A stretch of 64,000 nt of DNA. It comes from Poriferisodalis sp965221195 (GTDB lineage Bacteria > Actinomycetota > Acidimicrobiia > Acidimicrobiales > Poriferisodalaceae). The notes beneath the pieces were generated by a model. The model did not search any database. It was not told the origin of the DNA and saw only the letters and a list, made by a program, of their open reading frames with translations. How positions within the stretch are numbered: position 1 is the stretch's first letter; every line of letters starts with the position of its first letter. The translations under genes were made by a program, and so were the position numbers. Shown here piece by piece: positions 63,536 through 64,000 of this stretch. The DNA is taken from positions 2,232,001 through 2,296,000 of the forward strand of contig OZ244864.1 in NCBI GenBank assembly GCA_965221195.1, in the 5' to 3' direction.

Positions 63536-64000
63536 TCAGCCTTGGCAGTTCCCGTCTGTACACCACATCTGCGCCAAGTGGTGCTTGCCAGAGATCACCG
63601 GGAAAGTGTTCTGGTCGTTGCCGGGAATTGACAAGTCGGTGATGTTTTGCACCCTCGGATTGGCGATGATGCCCCACAGAGTCCAGTAGGTCCACATATT
63701 CCAGACGTTCTCGGCGAACGCTCGGTTGATCGTCTCGGCTGCCTCGAGTCGCGCCTGCGGATCAGGGACGTGCCTAATGACATTCAGTGCATCAAAGATC
63801 ACAGGGTCCGCGAAACGTCCGAAGTTGAGTGCCAGTTCGGGTACTTGGGGGTTGATCGGACTAGCGGTGAACGGACTCCACCAGTACCACTGCTCAATGG
63901 GGTCAATGCCGCCGTGGTTGCGCCAGCCCTGCATCTGGAACACGCCGGCCAAAGCGAGTCCGATGTACTGGCCCTGTTCGATAGGAGCGATTGACGCAGC
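63536..64000 (-). CDS. Peptide-type ABC transporter substrate-binding protein, C-terminal part
   Basis: The frame is open from the right edge to a stop at 63536; only the last ~155 residues are present. They include QGWRNHGGIDPIEQWYWWSPF, NFGRFADPVIFDALNVIRH, a helical AETINRAFAENVWNMWTYWTLWGIIANPRV and an end with CTDGNC. This matches the C-terminal end of family 5 (DppA/OppA-type) binding proteins. The usual order in this operon type (binding protein, B, C, F/D) is kept. The 5' end, signal peptide and promoter lie beyond the window. Confidence 0.85.
   Translation of the reverse strand, partial: AASIAPIEQGQYIGLALAGVFQMQGWRNHGGIDPIEQWYWWSPFTASPINPQVPELALNFGRFADPVIFDALNVIRHVPDPQARLEAAETINRAFAENVWNMWTYWTLWGIIANPRVQNITDLSIPGNDQNTFPVISGKHHLAQMWCTDGNCQG

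Overview
The window looks like chromosomal DNA of an actinobacterium (Actinomycetota). The best lineage marker is a gene for a proteasome-activator (Bpa/PafE-type) protein ending in Gly-Val-Tyr-Leu. A two-subunit methylmalonyl-CoA mutase, a 984-residue LeuRS and GC-rich housekeeping genes fit with this. I would lean toward an Acidimicrobiia-like, possibly marine or host-associated organism because of the giant adhesin-like gene and the sterol-reductase-like pair, but that is inference.

Layout. 1-22,223 (minus): one uninterrupted reading frame of more than 7,400 codons whose 3' end lies beyond the left edge. It encodes a secreted, repeat-built surface protein of Calx-beta-like and related beta-sandwich modules. 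Just upstream lie a run of 20 G and a run of 11 C, the kind of tract that slips and switches genes on and off. 22.6-29.3 kb (minus): an AAA_14/DUF4143 ATPase, a ThDP-dependent enzyme and leuS. 29.8-37.6 kb (plus): mutA, mutB, an APH-like phosphotransferase and glnS. 37.7-41.7 kb: a nitroreductase, a protein of unknown function, the proteasome activator, a 13-residue-repeat membrane-anchored protein and a VOC protein. 41.7-49.4 kb: a polyamine/agmatine block, with an FAD-dependent amine oxidase divergent from an operon of acetyltransferase, agmatinase-like hydrolase and PotABCD transporter. 49.5-58.3 kb: acyl-CoA dehydrogenase, infA, flavin reductase, threonine aldolase, a peroxiredoxin-like gene with an in-frame TGA at its active-site cysteine (probable selenoprotein), two tandem ERG4/ERG24-family proteins, tRNA-Val, an inositol-phosphatase-family enzyme and an unknown gene. 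58.3-64.0 kb (minus): an oligopeptide-type ABC transporter operon in which one ATPase subunit carries a large multi-helix membrane insertion inside its nucleotide-binding domain.

A theme across the window is short tandem repetition (units of 13-39 bp). Arrays sit in coding termini and linkers, and repeatedly start at or span stop codons (leuS, glnS, the phosphotransferase gene, ltaE, dppC, oppD, infA, the IMPase gene). One hairpin sequence occurs ten times at the leuS 3' end and four times in frame inside the phosphotransferase gene.

The strongest candidates for new biology are the membrane-inserted ABC ATPase, the selenocysteine peroxiredoxin, the stop-codon-anchored repeat arrays and the homopolymer-fronted giant surface protein.
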